Positions 23,917-36,717 of a stretch of 64,000 nucleotides of DNA are shown piece by piece. The DNA is from Epichloe hybrida (taxonomy: Eukaryota; Ascomycota; Sordariomycetes; Hypocreales; Clavicipitaceae). Location: assembly GCA_019022495.1 (NCBI GenBank), contig JAFEKR010000006.1, positions 1,426,001 through 1,490,000 on the forward strand. The letters run 5' to 3'. The notes beneath the pieces were generated by a model, which had not been told where the DNA came from, ran no database searches, and worked only from the letters and a program-made list of their open reading frames with translations. Within the stretch, counting starts at the first letter, position 1. Every line of letters starts with the position of its first letter. The translations under genes were made by a program, and so were the position numbers.

Positions 23917-25464
23917 ATGATTGGAACATCCGTGAGCGAACTGGTGTTCATCCGTCTCTCGATCCTCGTTTTTCGCTACATGCCCGTTCTCTATATCGCT
24001 TTGCTTGCCTCTACTTTGCTCATTCAAACCGACTCTAGCTTACTTCGGAGGCTCAGAATAGTGTCGTCGGTTTTGCTCTTGGCCGAGCTCTTTTTCTTCA
24101 CTCTTATTTACGCCCCCCACAAACAGAGGCTACGTCGAGCAGCGATTCATCCTGTTCCTATTTCCCCAGCAGACCGGAAAGCCTTGTTCGAAAAATGCAT
24201 TACCAATACCCCTAATCCCCAGGAATATTTGAGGTGGTGGTTCCTGGGTGCCCGTATGGAAGATATCCGGCATGATAACCTCCAAGAATTTTTCTTGTGG
24301 GCTTTCTTCGATACTGACATGCAGAGTCAAAGTCCTGGACTGATCGATGAAGACATCTTGAATGAACTCGAAGAATACATCACTTTGACTGAGAAGCAGC
24401 TCGGCCATCCGCTAGGGGAGGGAAGAGGTGCCGCAAAATGCCTTCGTTTGACATTTGACGAGGTCCCCTCTGTGTATAGGTGCCTTCTGTGGTATTCTAT
24501 CATATATTTGATCGATATGGCTACACATGCCGCTCTTTCCTGGTACGGATTCTGTTACTATGCTCGTTCATCTGAGATGTCATGGGCAACTTTTCCACCC
24601 CGACCACAAGAATTATTCGCCAAATGTCGCTCACCCGAGCCGGAACTGGGGTACTGGTTTAAGCCTCACAATTGTCCGAATTCACGGCCAATTGTTTTCT
24701 GGCATGGTATCGGGATTGGATTGTGGACTTATGTGCGGTTTCTCACACAATTAGGCCATTCAGCCAGATCGGGTGACGTGGGATTAATCGTGCCAGAGGT
24801 GCTCCCGATCTCCTTTCGACTCACTCACCCACTGCCGCGAAAGCACGAGCTTCTGCGAATGATCATCGGCATATTAGATCATCACCGCGGATGGGAGACT
24901 TTTAAACTTGTTTCGCATTCCTATGGGTCTGTTCCGTCCACGCACATGTTGCATTCGCCCGTTCTTCAACAACGTATAGCCGCGGTTGTTCTTATTGACC
25001 CGATCACCATTCTCCTTCATTTGCCTGATGTGGCTTACAACTTCACTCGAAGGCCACCCAAGATGGCTAACGAGTGGCAGCTTTGGTACTTCGCCAGCAC
25101 TGATCCTGGTGTCGCCTACAGTCTTGGTCGCCGCTTTTTCTGGCGCGACAATATTCTATGGCGGGAAGACTTGTTTTCTGATCCTCTGCAATCGGGAGCT
25201 GAAAGAGCCCAATTAGGCAGGCGAAAAGTAGCTGTTAGCTTATCTGGAAGGGATTTGATTGTCGACACTGCATCAGTTACAAACTATTTGACGTCCAAGC
25301 CGCGAATCATTACTGGTGATGACGCCATTGGCCACCCCAAAGAATACAGCGAGATGCCCTCGGACGAGGCTGATGTGATTTTTCCGCTTCTAGATCATGC
25401 TCAAGTATTCGACTGCAAGTATGCGCGAGATTGGGTAGTGCAACTCATTCATTCGTATGGTTGA
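23917..25464 (+). CDS. Membrane-anchored alpha/beta hydrolase, function unknown
   Basis: Intronless 515-residue protein. Two hydrophobic segments near residues 20-60 (PVLYIALLASTLLI and VLLLAELFFFTLIY) suggest an N-terminal membrane anchor; a further hydrophobic stretch lies near 190-210. The catalytic half begins around residue 260 with FWHGIGIGLWTYVRF, an oxyanion-hole motif. The nucleophile elbow is SHSYG with Ser335 (first Gly of GxSxG replaced by Ser), and the likely catalytic His is His494 in DHAQVF. The acid is either Asp in VLIDPI or Asp in GRDLIVD. This architecture occurs in uncharacterised fungal lipase/esterase-like proteins; the substrate is unknown. Complete, with no disruption. 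Confidence 0.85.
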   Translation: MIGTSVSELVFIRLSILVFRYMPVLYIALLASTLLIQTDSSLLRRLRIVSSVLLLAELFFFTLIYAPHKQRLRRAAIHPVPISPADRKALFEKCITNTPNPQEYLRWWFLGARMEDIRHDNLQEFFLWAFFDTDMQSQSPGLIDEDILNELEEYITLTEKQLGHPLGEGRGAAKCLRLTFDEVPSVYRCLLWYSIIYLIDMATHAALSWYGFCYYARSSEMSWATFPPRPQELFAKCRSPEPELGYWFKPHNCPNSRPIVFWHGIGIGLWTYVRFLTQLGHSARSGDVGLIVPEVLPISFRLTHPLPRKHELLRMIIGILDHHRGWETFKLVSHSYGSVPSTHMLHSPVLQQRIAAVVLIDPITILLHLPDVAYNFTRRPPKMANEWQLWYFASTDPGVAYSLGRRFFWRDNILWREDLFSDPLQSGAERAQLGRRKVAVSLSGRDLIVDTASVTNYLTSKPRIITGDDAIGHPKEYSEMPSDEADVIFPLLDHAQVFDCKYARDWVVQLIHSYG

Positions 25465-26960
25465 CGTGGTGTTGGCAATGGGTAGAGACGTACGAAGTGG
25501 AAAAAAATAGAAAAGAGAACTATTTATAGCACGTACCGTACCGGACATAGCAAAGATATACGATGTCTGTTTCATGTGCCTGTCGTATCTTCACATCCAC
25601 CCCAGTCTACAAGTGGCTCCCACCGGCTGTGGTCCTCCGTGAATTACAACACAAACGAAGTCTGCATATTGTGTGTTGAGGACCTGATGCTCCGTCTATG
25701 CGGGAAAGAATGCAAAATCACCGGCGCCGATGTCGTGTTTTCGCAGCTCTGCCTCGAATCCTTCATTTGCAATGAGGGGTACCGTTCCCGAATACGGCAT
25801 AGAAAACGGCATATGCCAATACCAAGTTAGGGTCCAGGACAATACGTACGACATGCCAAAAGTTCGTGAAATGCAGGTGCAAAGAACAATGAACATAATT
25901 CGTCGACGTTGTGCCGCACACATTTACACTCGTGCTCCAAAAGAGCGATGACCAAACTGGACGGGAACAATGACGATGCACACAGTCCTTGCTCACTATT
26001 ATGCTGGACTGGCGTCTCAGACCGTGGGCGAATAGTCATGACTGTTCGCGAACGTTGCCCCAAAAAACTTATCAAAGAAGCCGTTGACCATAAAAGTGCT
26101 TCTCCCATTCGTGTACATAGATATCTTGCACAATTGCAGGTCCCGCAGTCACAGCTCCATCTACGGTCGGAAGTTCGGACTCGATATAACTGGCCCTTGT
26201 AATATGTGTGGAGGGGTTAATCATTTACCGGTAAGAGTCCCGTGATGAAGGGGAAGAGCTTCTCTCATTCGGGTAGGGATCCCACCTTATCTATGGTCGG
26301 AAGTTCGGAGTCGATGTAACTGGCCCTTGTAATATGTGTGGAGGGGTTAATCATTTGCCGGTAAGAGTCCCGAGATGAAGGGGAAGAGTGACGCCATAAC
26401 CAGAGACGTTTGGCTGGTGGGAGTATTACATATGACCGAGACCAAAGTTGCTCAGAGCTTGTTACGCGAGGTCCGCTATGCCTTCGTTCCTGTTCGCCAC
26501 GATGGCCGTCGACCTTTTGCCGCAGAAAATTAGAGGCTTGTGGCTACACGACGAAAATCAAATTCATATGCCAAACCTTTTCTTGGGAGGAGACCTTCTG
26601 CACCACATCGGGATCAAGCAGCTCAGAGATCGTGGCTCTCCCGCGCTGCCGGGATAATAAACTATGTTGTGTGGGTCTTCAAATTCAAGAAGGGGGGGTG
26701 AACGACCCAGTTAGGAAGACGAAGAGAGAGGTCGGCTGGGGAGGAATTGGCATACATGTAGTTGTCGTACCGAGGTCCTTACCGCAGGAATGTCAAGCGA
26801 TTTTGTGGAACATCACCCACGTGGCAGTGCAACGGAAGTTACGGAACTTCATCTTAGATGAGCGAGACCAGAATAGCAAGGCGGAGCGTCAACACAGACC
26901 GAGCATATGAAAAATGCAACGCGAGGGTTGCTCTTGGGCCTCTGCTAAATGGTGACGAAT
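25465..26960. other. Gene-free stretch with a direct repeat
   Basis: 1.5 kb of normal-GC DNA with several short open frames on both strands, none with family features. The one clear structure is a tandem duplication at 26159-26388. Confidence 0.5.
26159..26388. repeat. Tandem direct repeat, about 100-bp copies at 130-bp spacing
   Basis: 26159-26258 and 26289-26388 are nearly identical (a few substitutions, for example CTACGG versus CTATGG, GACTCGATAT versus GAGTCGATGT), separated by about 30 bp. Several differences are C/T or A/G transitions. No coding meaning seen. Confidence 0.85.
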
Positions 26961-27811
26961 GACGGGTGGGGGCAGGTGCGAGGCACCTGGCCCACCTAGC
27001 ACAAAAACCCCACTTAGCAGATTCTTTAACAGGGTTTCTTTCCCTCCCTAATTATTACTATAAGAATATAATTAGAGTTAATTTAAATTTATTAAAAGTT
27101 TTACTTTTACTAGTTTAGCTTCTTAGTAACTACGCTAGGAGATTAGTAATTAAAGCTTTCTTAAGCTACTTATAGTTAAGTTATTATTTTTATATTATCC
27201 TTATTATTATTAGTTAGACTAAGGTAATTTACTTACTTATATCTTCTTAATTCTTACTTATAACTGTAAAACCTTACACTCTTTATTATTATTATTATTA
27301 TTAATCTAGAGTTATAAGAGTTAAAATCCCTATAAAATTCGTAAATAGTAAAGGTATACCCTTATAACTTAAAATTAACTAAATTATTATTACTAGGAAG
27401 TGTCCTAGTAAAAGAAGAAAACTTCTCTCTTACTAGACTAAAAGACTAAGCTATAATCTAGCTAGCCTATTTCTTTTAGTAACTTATTATATTATTAGAA
27501 TTAAAGCTACCTTTACTAGTATTTAAAAAACCTATATTTAAAACACTTACTTATTAGCCTATAATAAAGCTATATAAGTTACCCTTTTCTTAAGATATTA
27601 GGACCTTTAATAGGTTTATATTAGTAAGATAATAGTTAAGTTATTTATAGTAAACTTTTAAGACTATTAATAAAGAAAGGGATATTAACTTAAATACCTT
27701 TATTTAAGCTATTAATATAGCCTTAGGTAATAAAGCTATTACTTTTATTAATAGCTTAAAGTAATTAAGGCTTATAGTCTTAAGGGCTAAGAATAGTATA
27801 GTAATTACTAC
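26961..27811. other. Left edge of the 31-kb RIP block
   Basis: Composition changes abruptly near 27030 from normal GC to very AT-rich, TpA-rich sequence. No open frame and no assignable element before the MITE at 27812. Confidence 0.6.
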
Positions 27812-28221
27812 CAGAGTATTGTTTGTAGTTAGTGTAGTATGTTTTGTAGTTTTTATATTTAATTTTATAGCTAGCTTATAATTAAATAGATTATCCTATA
27901 AATCACGTAATCCTATAGAGATAAATCCTAAGAAAAATACTATATATAAAAGTGGGTCTAAAAGTGGACCCCTTGCCTGTAAATTAGAAAAACTACATTT
28001 ATAGTGTATTTTTAGTGCTAAAATGTAGTAAAATGTAGTTTTTCTAATTTATAAGCAAGGGGTTCACTTTTAGACTTACTTTTATATATAACTATATTGT
28101 GGTTTTTTAGTTATCTATCTAAAAAAAGAAGTTTTATATCTCTATATATTTTCTAAGATTAGATATATATTATTTGTTAAATAAAAAATACACTACAAAT
28201 CAATTGTAGTGCAATACTCTG
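27812..28221 (+). mobile_element. 410-bp foldback MITE with CAGAGTATTG termini
   Basis: Begins CAGAGTATTGTTTGTAG and ends TAGTGCAATACTCTG, the same 10-bp terminal inverted repeat as the larger hAT-like elements here. Inside, 27943-28000 and 28031-28088 are inverted arms of about 58 bp around a 30-bp loop. Flanking octamers ATTACTAC and GTTATAAC agree at 5 of 8 positions, with two of the three differences explainable by RIP, so the TSD is only tentative. A half copy lies at 2487-2689. Confidence 0.8.
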
Positions 28222-28857
28222 GTTATAACTATCCTATATACCCTAAGGTTCTTAATTAGCTAGGTTTATAATAACTAAGGTAATAAGGATTACACTTAGT
28301 CTAATTCTATTACCTTACCCTAAGCCCTCTCTTACTACCCCTTAACTCTTAGGTAATCTAAGCATATTAGCTATATATATAAATAATATCTTCTATAAAT
28401 ATACTTTATTTAAGGAGTAGTAGTCTTTTATTTAGAACTATTTACTACTTAGGCTACTATAAACCTTACTAAAACTAAGCTTTAAAAAGGTTTCTCTTAA
28501 AATAAATTTAATTATTATAGTTAGTTAGGTTTATAAGGTTAGTAGGAAAATATATATTAAACCTAACTAAGCTATAAAGCTAAGGGATTAGCCTATACCT
28601 ATAAGTTAATCTAGTATAAGTTTATTCTTAGGAGCTATTAGACCTTACTAATAATAGATTAAGAACTATACTAAGATTACTTAACCTCTTAATTAACTTA
28701 CTAGAGATATAAGCTAGTAATAAGGAGATTTAAAAGCTTTATTATTCTCTATATTAAGAGAGAAAGCTATTACTATTCTAAGTATATATAGGTATATATT
28801 TAACTTACTAACTTAACTATACTCTAATACTAGTAAATTTAGTAAAGAGTATATAAT
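28222..28857. other. RIP-mutated DNA, unassigned
   Basis: Very AT-rich, no open frames, no recognisable domain. It is the host sequence into which the following Gypsy element inserted (target ATAAT). Confidence 0.5.
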
Positions 28858-29127
28858 TGTCACGGCTTGCACCGAAAGGTTAAGAACGAAGTGATAGCTA
28901 AGACTATCGTAGTCGCTGCTAGATAGATACTAGCTAGGGGCGGGTGCGTGAAGGTTTTAATCTCTAACCTAGCACTAATAATATGCGTAGTCTTTAATAA
29001 ATACCTTACTCTATAAGCACGTAGCTATCTTATAGCTAGCTAGCCTCTTTATTATTTATATAGCCTAAAGGTTCTCTAAAGACTTACTTTAATAAATATC
29101 CTATCTTTAACCTTTACGCTCCTAATA
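28858..29127 (-). repeat. Left LTR (3' LTR) of the Gypsy element
   Basis: Starts TGTCACGGCTTGCACC and ends in CCTAATA, the RIP product of CCTGACA. The outer (left) part of about 120 bp is almost unmutated; the inner part carries many transitions. Confidence 0.88.
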
Positions 29128-32100
29128 TAATACCCCCCCTATATATAATTAACCTTAATTATAAAATAAGCTACTTACTTAGGGTATAGTTACTATATTA
29201 AAGCTTTATAAGGAAAAATAAGATAGGGCACCTTATATCTAGACACGTAAGTAAACAAAAAGAAATAATAATAATAATACTACTAATTAAAAATAACCCC
29301 TTATTATAGTTAGTAATGTTTTAATAGTAGCCTATATATAGCTTTACTATAGTAAAATAAATATTATTACCTATTATATAGCTAGAAAAAACAATATAAA
29401 TAACCTATATTAATTTTTATAATTAGTTAAATAAATAAGGTACCTAATACTAGGGTTCTAAATAGTCTAACTAAAGGGCTTATATTATAGTTACTATAAG
29501 CTTATAGCTATTAGGTATATATGCGTTTAGTAATACTAATGGTTATTATTATGATTTATAAATTACCTATACGTAGTGCATTAGATTACTTAAGGGGTCT
29601 AGAGTTAATATAAAAGAGACTAATTTTTCCCCCCTTTTACACTTTTCCTTTCTTTTATAATATCCCTTAACCTTATAAGTTACCCTTACTAGCTAAGTAA
29701 TAGCTCTTTTACTACTATTACTTAGTAGTTACTAACCTCTTTTAGTCCCTAATTATTATTATTATCTATCCTTATTTATCTTAGTTTCTTACCCTTATCT
29801 AGCTTATAAGTTTATACTCTTATTAGTATAACTTCCCTATCTAGTCTATTATAGCTAACTTATAGCTAGTTTACTATATCTAAGTCTTATACCTAAACTT
29901 TACTTTTATTAATACCTTAAGAAAATCTATTAACTAAGAAATCTCCTATAAAGTCTCCCTAAAAGTAAACTTCTTCTAAAATCTTATTATAAGTTTATTA
30001 TATCCTTATAGTGTCTTTATTACTAACTTACTACTAGTAAAATAACTTTAAAAAAGATTTTATATATACACTATTATTAGTAAGTAATAATATAGAATAT
30101 TCTCCTAAAAAATAGCACCTATAAGATTCTAGGATACCTTATTAATAAAAAAACCTTCCTAGCTAAATATAATAAATCTTTAAGTATAACTTCTTTGCTT
30201 ACTTATTACTTCTTTATAGCTAATATTTAATAGGCTATTTAATAAAATATACTTATTACTTCTAAAATAATAAAAACTATATTATAGTATATCTCTCTTA
30301 ACTAGAATTTACCTAGTTATTACTAATATACTACTAGACTCTAGCTTAAATTATATAGCTTTATAATAGGCTATTTAAACTTATTAAAGCTACTCCTAAA
30401 GGTAGCTATTACTATTAAAATAAAGTAAGTATAATCCTATTTTCTAGATACTAGATTACTACTAACTTATTACTAGCCTATTATAAAAGCAAAGAAAAAG
30501 CTATAGAATACTATCCTAGTTTATAAAAATTCTAATAAGTATAGTTATATTTACTATACTTAAATATTTACTAATATTACTTATAAGGTAAAATATAATA
30601 AATATACTATAATAGCGCTACTAAGTAATACTATAAATCTAAAGACTTAGATTAATATTATAAACTATCTTTACTTTATAGCCTAGAATATCCTAAAGGT
30701 AAGCTTTCTTAATATATATAGCTAATGCTTAACTAACTTACTAGTAGTTTATACTAAATGCTATTAATTTACCTAAATATATTAGTCTTATTAAGCTCCC
30801 TAGTGTATTTTAGGTTTATATATATAAAAAGAGGGATTTTAATAATAAAGATACTCCTAAGGCCTCTTCCTCTATAGCTCCTATAGCTACTAATAATAAT
30901 AAGGGACTAGTAGTCTTAAGGGCTAACTTTATTATAAAGGGATAAGTACTTAGTAGCTATATAATAGATTATTTAAGTTATCTAAGTAAATTAACTTTAT
31001 TTTCTAATATCTTTAGTATATTAAGTTATAAAACATAACTACCTTATATTAACTTTATTACTTAGCTATTACTTATAGTTATTAATAATTTCTCTAGTAA
31101 TAAAATCCCTTTTTAATACCTAAGAATTCTCTAAAGTATTATAGCCCTTCTATTTAACTAGATATTTATAATGCTTTTTATTATAGTAGTGTAAAATAAT
31201 TCTCTTAACTTTAAACTCTTATTTATTATCTTTAATAGTACCTTATAGTAAGGATATATCTTCTATATCTATTAGGTCCCCTTTAAAAGGTTTAAGACTA
31301 GTAATATTAAATATATTATATTATTAAGTCCTAGGTAGTAATTTTAATTAATACACTAATCTATAACTTTTAATTACCTTTTTAATCTTATAAGGATCTA
31401 AATACTTTATAGCTAGCTTCCTACTAGGGTGTCTTAGGTTAATGTTTTTTATTAATAATAAAATATAGTTACTAACTTTAAACCTTATTAGAGTTCTCTT
31501 CTAGTTATAATATTTTTTATACTAAGTCTATAAGTTACTTAAAAGCTACTTAATTATAGTATGCTTCTCTCTTAGTACTAAAATCTTACTTTTAGCTTAA
31601 TTATTTACTAAAGGGATGTTTACTATTACTTACTATAGACCTCTAGGATTATAACCTTATAATGCCTTTACTAGTGTGTAGCTATGCGTTAAGTAATTAC
31701 TTATATTATATGCAAATTATGCTATTAATAGGTTATTTACCTAATTAGTTTATTTAGTATAAGCAAAAGCCCTTAAATAATATTCTAAGACCTAGTTTAA
31801 ACATTCTATCTAACTATTTATCTAGGGGTAAAAAGCGGTACTAAGTAGTCGCTTTATCATAAGAAGATAATAAAAAGTTATCTAGAAACCACTAGTAAAT
31901 ATAGAACCTTAGTCTATTATAATACCTTCTAAGGCTTTATAGTCTCTAAAAACATATTCTAAGAATATAGTTACTAGCCTATTACTAGTTAGTTACGTTA
32001 AAATAAGGATATAAATACTATATTTCGTGAAATAGTTAATAATAACTAAAATTGCGTTATAGGTTTAATTTAAATCTTTTACTAGTGAAAGTCTAGTAAT

Positions 32101-35100
32101 AAAATCCATTAATAATTCTTAAAAGAGGCGATTAGGCACTAGTAACATAGCTAGCTTACTATATAGTTTATAATGCCTTAGTTTTAAAGTCTAATAATTT
32201 ATATAAGTGCTAACGTGTACCTTTATATCTTTCTTTATTATTAGCTAATAATATTAGTTTATAATCTAATAAAGAGTTTTGCTTACTCCTTAGTGCCTAG
32301 TAATAAGATTATTATAAGTTAGTAATAAAATTTCTTTCCTTATACCTAGAGGAATAAAAACATAATTCTTAAATATTAATAGCTTAGAGAGTCTAATTAA
32401 CTATGTCTAGGACATAGCTAAATTACTGCTTTTAAGTAACTTTAATTAAGCTATAGTAAAGTTATTACCTTGCTATACTTTATATAATAAGACTTAAATT
32501 AGGGGTTTTAATTCTAAGCTCTTTTCTAGAAAGTTAGAGTTAAACTTAGAAGAGGTTCTTTAAATAGATTAAATCCTAGCTATAATATCTTTATAAGTAA
32601 TTAGTTTAATAGATGCTTTTAGTCTTATAGGGACATAGATAAGTAATGTTTTTAAGGGGCGCCCTTACTACTTACTAGTAATAACCTATGCTAGTCTATC
32701 TCTATTAGTAATAGCTAGTCTAATAGGAAAATTAAAATAATTAAGCAATAAATAATACATACGCTAGGTACTAATAGTATTACTATAGCTAGCTTATTAC
32801 TTATTAATAGAAGTATAAAAATTATTAAATAACCTTACTAATATAACTCTTCTAAGATTATCTAGATTATTAGGTTCTTTAGGAATATAGTTAAGTTACG
32901 ATTTTTTAAAACCCTAGATATTAGTAGTATTATTGCAGTGTTATTATAACTAACTATTAGTTACATTAAGTAATGTTTTTATAGAGCCTATAGCATTAAT
33001 AATATTACTATAGTGTTCCTATCTCTTAGTATTTATAAATTTAGATAAAAAGGTAGGAAGTTATATAATTACTACTTTCTCTTTTCTTACCTTACTTATA
33101 AAATCTAGTCTTCTTAAAAGTAAGTTAGTAGGATTTAATTTCCCTATATAATATATAATCTTAAAGTTAAAAGAACAAAGCTTATTAAGTGTAGTTACTT
33201 ACTTACTAGTAAGCTTAGGCTTTATAGTAAGGTACTTATAGTTTAAATAATCTATAATAACTTTAATTATATAAGCTAAATAAGCAAGATAGTATCTCTA
33301 TATACGAAAAGCCTCTTAGATAGCTAATAATTCGCTATTAGGTGTTAAATATTATAATTTAGTATTAGTTATCTTTCTTAATATAAACGTAACTAGGTGC
33401 TAGTAACCTAGCACTAATATTATGAGTATAGCCTTAATTACATGTCTAGATATATCTATCTTTACTCTAAGATACGTAAGTGGGTTAAAATGCACTAAAA
33501 TTAGCGCTTCCTAAAATCTTTATTAAAGCTCTCTAAATGCTACTATCTTACGGGGTTTTAGTTTAAATATTACTAGTTAATTCCCTCTAAGGTAATCTAT
33601 TAATAGAATAATAACTTTACTATACTATTTAATAAAATAGTAGTAAAATCTAGTAAAACTAAGAAATAACTAAATATTAAAAACGCTACGTAGTATTAGC
33701 TAGGTTATAATTACTTTAACTCTTACTAAGTCTATTATAATACCTTTCTCTACTATCTTAAAGCCTAAAAATTTAACTTCCTTAACTAAAAATTAACACT
33801 TCTTAAGGTTAATAAAAAGACTTGTCTCTTTAAACTTACATAGAACTTATTTAATATGCTTTATATAATCTTTAACCTTACTACTATATATTAGTATATT
33901 ATCTAGATAGATAATATAAGTCTTATTAATAAGTCCTTTAAGAGCATTATTAATATACTCCTAAAAAGTCACTAGTGCGTTAACTAGTCTAAATAGCATT
34001 ACTAGATATTTAAAGTAGCTATATTAATAATAGAATGCTATTTTCCACTTATTACCTAAGTAAATATATAGCTAGTAGTACATATCTTTTAAATCTAGGA
34101 CTATGAAAATAACTATGCTTACTAATTAATTAAGAATTTTAGTAATAAGGGGCAAAGGGGCCTTATTCTTAATTATAATCTTGTTTAGGCCCCTATAATC
34201 TATATAAAGCCTTAATTTCCCTCCTTTCTTTAGAATAAATAAAATTAGGGCTTTAGCTAGGTTAACTAATCTTCTAATCCACCCTTTAAGCTACACACTT
34301 ATAAGGTACTCTCTAAGAACCTCTAGCTCCCTTTTAGCTAAATTATATATAGGCCCCTAAGGTAGTGTTTTCCCTTTTTCTAATTTAATTATATAAGTGT
34401 AACCTCCTAGTTTAGGAAGCTTACTTACTAACTCTTTAGAAAAAATATCTATAAACTCCCTATATTCTTCTAGGATTATTAGTGTAAGGCATTTAGTGCT
34501 CTTATCCTAATTTAACATAGCTTCTTCACCACTTACGTTTTCTAAAATTAGTATAACTATAATACCTTTACTTTTTTGCTATAAATAAGCATACTTAAGG
34601 ATTTATATAGCTGCTTTACTATTTATTTATATATCTATTACTACTAGGTCCTTTAATTAGCCTTTTTCTTTTCCTTTTTGATTTTTATTTTCTAGAATAC
34701 TTAGCCTAATCTTTATTACTCCTAATAATAAAGTAACTACTACTATTTTTTTCTCTTTATATACTTACTACTTACTATAAGTAAAAGAGAGATATTCTAT
34801 TATTACTAGATATCTCTAGTATTTATGCTCCTAATATATAATTATAGGTAAATACTCTTTAATCTAGTTTATACCTAGAATTATCCCTTTACTTATATTA
34901 GCAATAAAGTAGCTAACTTAGTAAACCTTTATAAATCCTATACTATCTTTTATCTTAACTAATTTTTTTAGAATTCCTTAATATAAAATCACTTTTTTGC
35001 TTACACTCTTTAATATCCTATTTAATTAGATTATATTCTCCTAATCCTTTTTTAATAATAATTTTAGATAAATTATTAAAGACTATATGCTTATATTAAA

Positions 35101-36447
35101 TAGCGCTTATATAGCTAACTACTAGTTATTTTATTATAGAGATACCTATATTCTTATTCTATTATCTATAGGGTATTCTATAGTAAGATTATATTCCTAG
35201 GTTTATACTAATTAAACTAGTATTATATTAGGAGACATAGCTTTATTACTACTTTCCTTATACTTCTTAGTTATATATTTAGTACTTTTATAGGTAAAAT
35301 AATCTAGTGCCTAATAAGTTAGTATAGTATGCCTAGGCTTTCTATATTTATAGCACACTAGGGATAATCTTCTCCCTTAGTCTTTACTCTATTACTATGC
35401 CTTATTTATAGGTAATATAAAATAAGAGTATTACCTCTTTCTTTTAAAGTCCTAATCTTTTTTATTATTTTAGCCTAAACCTATTATAACCTTTGCTTTC
35501 TTACCCTAGCCTTATAGTTAGCTCTAGGTTATTAGGATCTCTTAACTAATTATTTGCTTCCTTATAGTATTATTTAAGCTATTTAGAAAAATTATAATTC
35601 TTAGATATATAGGGATTTCTTTAGGTAACTTAGCTTTTACCTTATCCTAGGCTTATATAAAGGATTAAAATAATTAGCTATTCTTTTACTTAAGATTTAG
35701 TAGTAACCTTATTACTTTTAAGTATCTTATACCTATATCTATTATTCTAGTTTTTAATTATTCTAGGAAATTTACCTAGGTAATTAATAAATAATCTATA
35801 TACCTATTTATAGCTATATAACGTATTTACTATTGCTTTATATTACTAGCTAAGTAGCTACCTATATATATTACCTTAGTTATATTATCCTTAAAGGTAT
35901 AGTAGTCTAATTTAAATAGTATATCTAAGTTTACTAAGAAATTCTATAGGCTTTTATATATTTCCCCTTTATATATAGGCATTTTTATCTATATTTTAAT
36001 AAGATTACCTTACTATATAATTACTACTATGTTACTATAAACTATAGGTAAAATTATAGCTAATGTTTAAGGGGTAATTATAAGTCTAGTTTAAGGTCTA
36101 GTTAATCCTAGATTTACCTGAAGCTCTCTAATTTATGCCTCTATTTATAAGACCTCTTATCTCCTTTAAAGGTAACGTAGCTTAGATTATATAACCTTAT
36201 AGCATTACTATAATGCCCTTTTTTCTTTAGTTATATTATCTATACCTCTACTTAAATTAGGATTAAGTGGCATTTATTACACCCTAGTATCTATAGTTCT
36301 AGATTATAGAGGTTCCCTATCTTCCTAATTATCTATAGCTTTATTATTATAAGGTACTAGTGTGTTTCTTATAGATCTTTAGAGTATTAGCTATATAATA
36401 ATCTAGCTAATAGTTTATATCCTTAAAAAGGTTAAGAGAGATTAATT

Positions 36448-36717
36448 TATTATAACTTATACTAAAAGGTTAAGAATAAAGTAATAGCTAAGACTATTAT
36501 AATTACTACTAGATAGATACTAGCTAGGGGTAGGTATGTAAAGGTTTTAATCTCTAACCTAGCACTAATAATATGCGTAGTCTTTAATAAATACCTCGCT
36601 CTATAAGCACGTGGCTATCTTATAGCTAGCTAGCCTCTTTATTATCCGCATGGCCTAAAGGTTCTCCGAAGACCTGCTTTAATAAACATCCTATCTTTGA
36701 CCTCTGCGCTCCTGACA
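36448..36717 (-). repeat. Right LTR (5' LTR) of the Gypsy element
   Basis: Starts TATTATAACTTATACT, which equals TGTCACGGCTTGCACC after complete RIP, and ends in intact GCTCCTGACA. Here the inner (left) half is mutated and the outer (right) half intact, the mirror image of the other LTR. Confidence 0.88.

Larger units (their letters stand above)
28858..36717 (-). mobile_element. RIP-degraded Gypsy LTR retrotransposon with 270-bp LTRs, TSD ATAAT
   Basis: Complete 7.86-kb element with two 270-bp LTRs (28858-29127 and 36448-36717) and exact ATAAT duplications at 28853-28857 and 36718-36722. It lies on the minus strand: the polypurine tract (seen as TACCCCCCCC on the plus strand) is just inside the left LTR at about 29130-29140, the zinc knuckle remnant (C-Y-K-Y-R-K-P-R-H, originally CYNCGKPGH) is near 35330-35360, and the reverse-transcriptase core Y-L-D-N (originally YLDD) is at 33909-33898 followed by ILIY. 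Order gag, RT, then integrase towards the left LTR is that of Ty3/Gypsy. Every frame is full of stops at former CAA, CAG and TGG codons, so it is dead. Confidence 0.9.

Noticed and set aside
26410..26910. 166-residue open frame in the gene-free stretch
   Set aside because: No recognisable domain, unusual composition, no homologous-looking motifs and no introns or neighbours supporting it; possible but not supportable.
8072..26960. A secondary-metabolite gene cluster
   Set aside because: Three transporters and a hydrolase are present but no PKS, NRPS, terpene synthase, P450 or pathway regulator was found.
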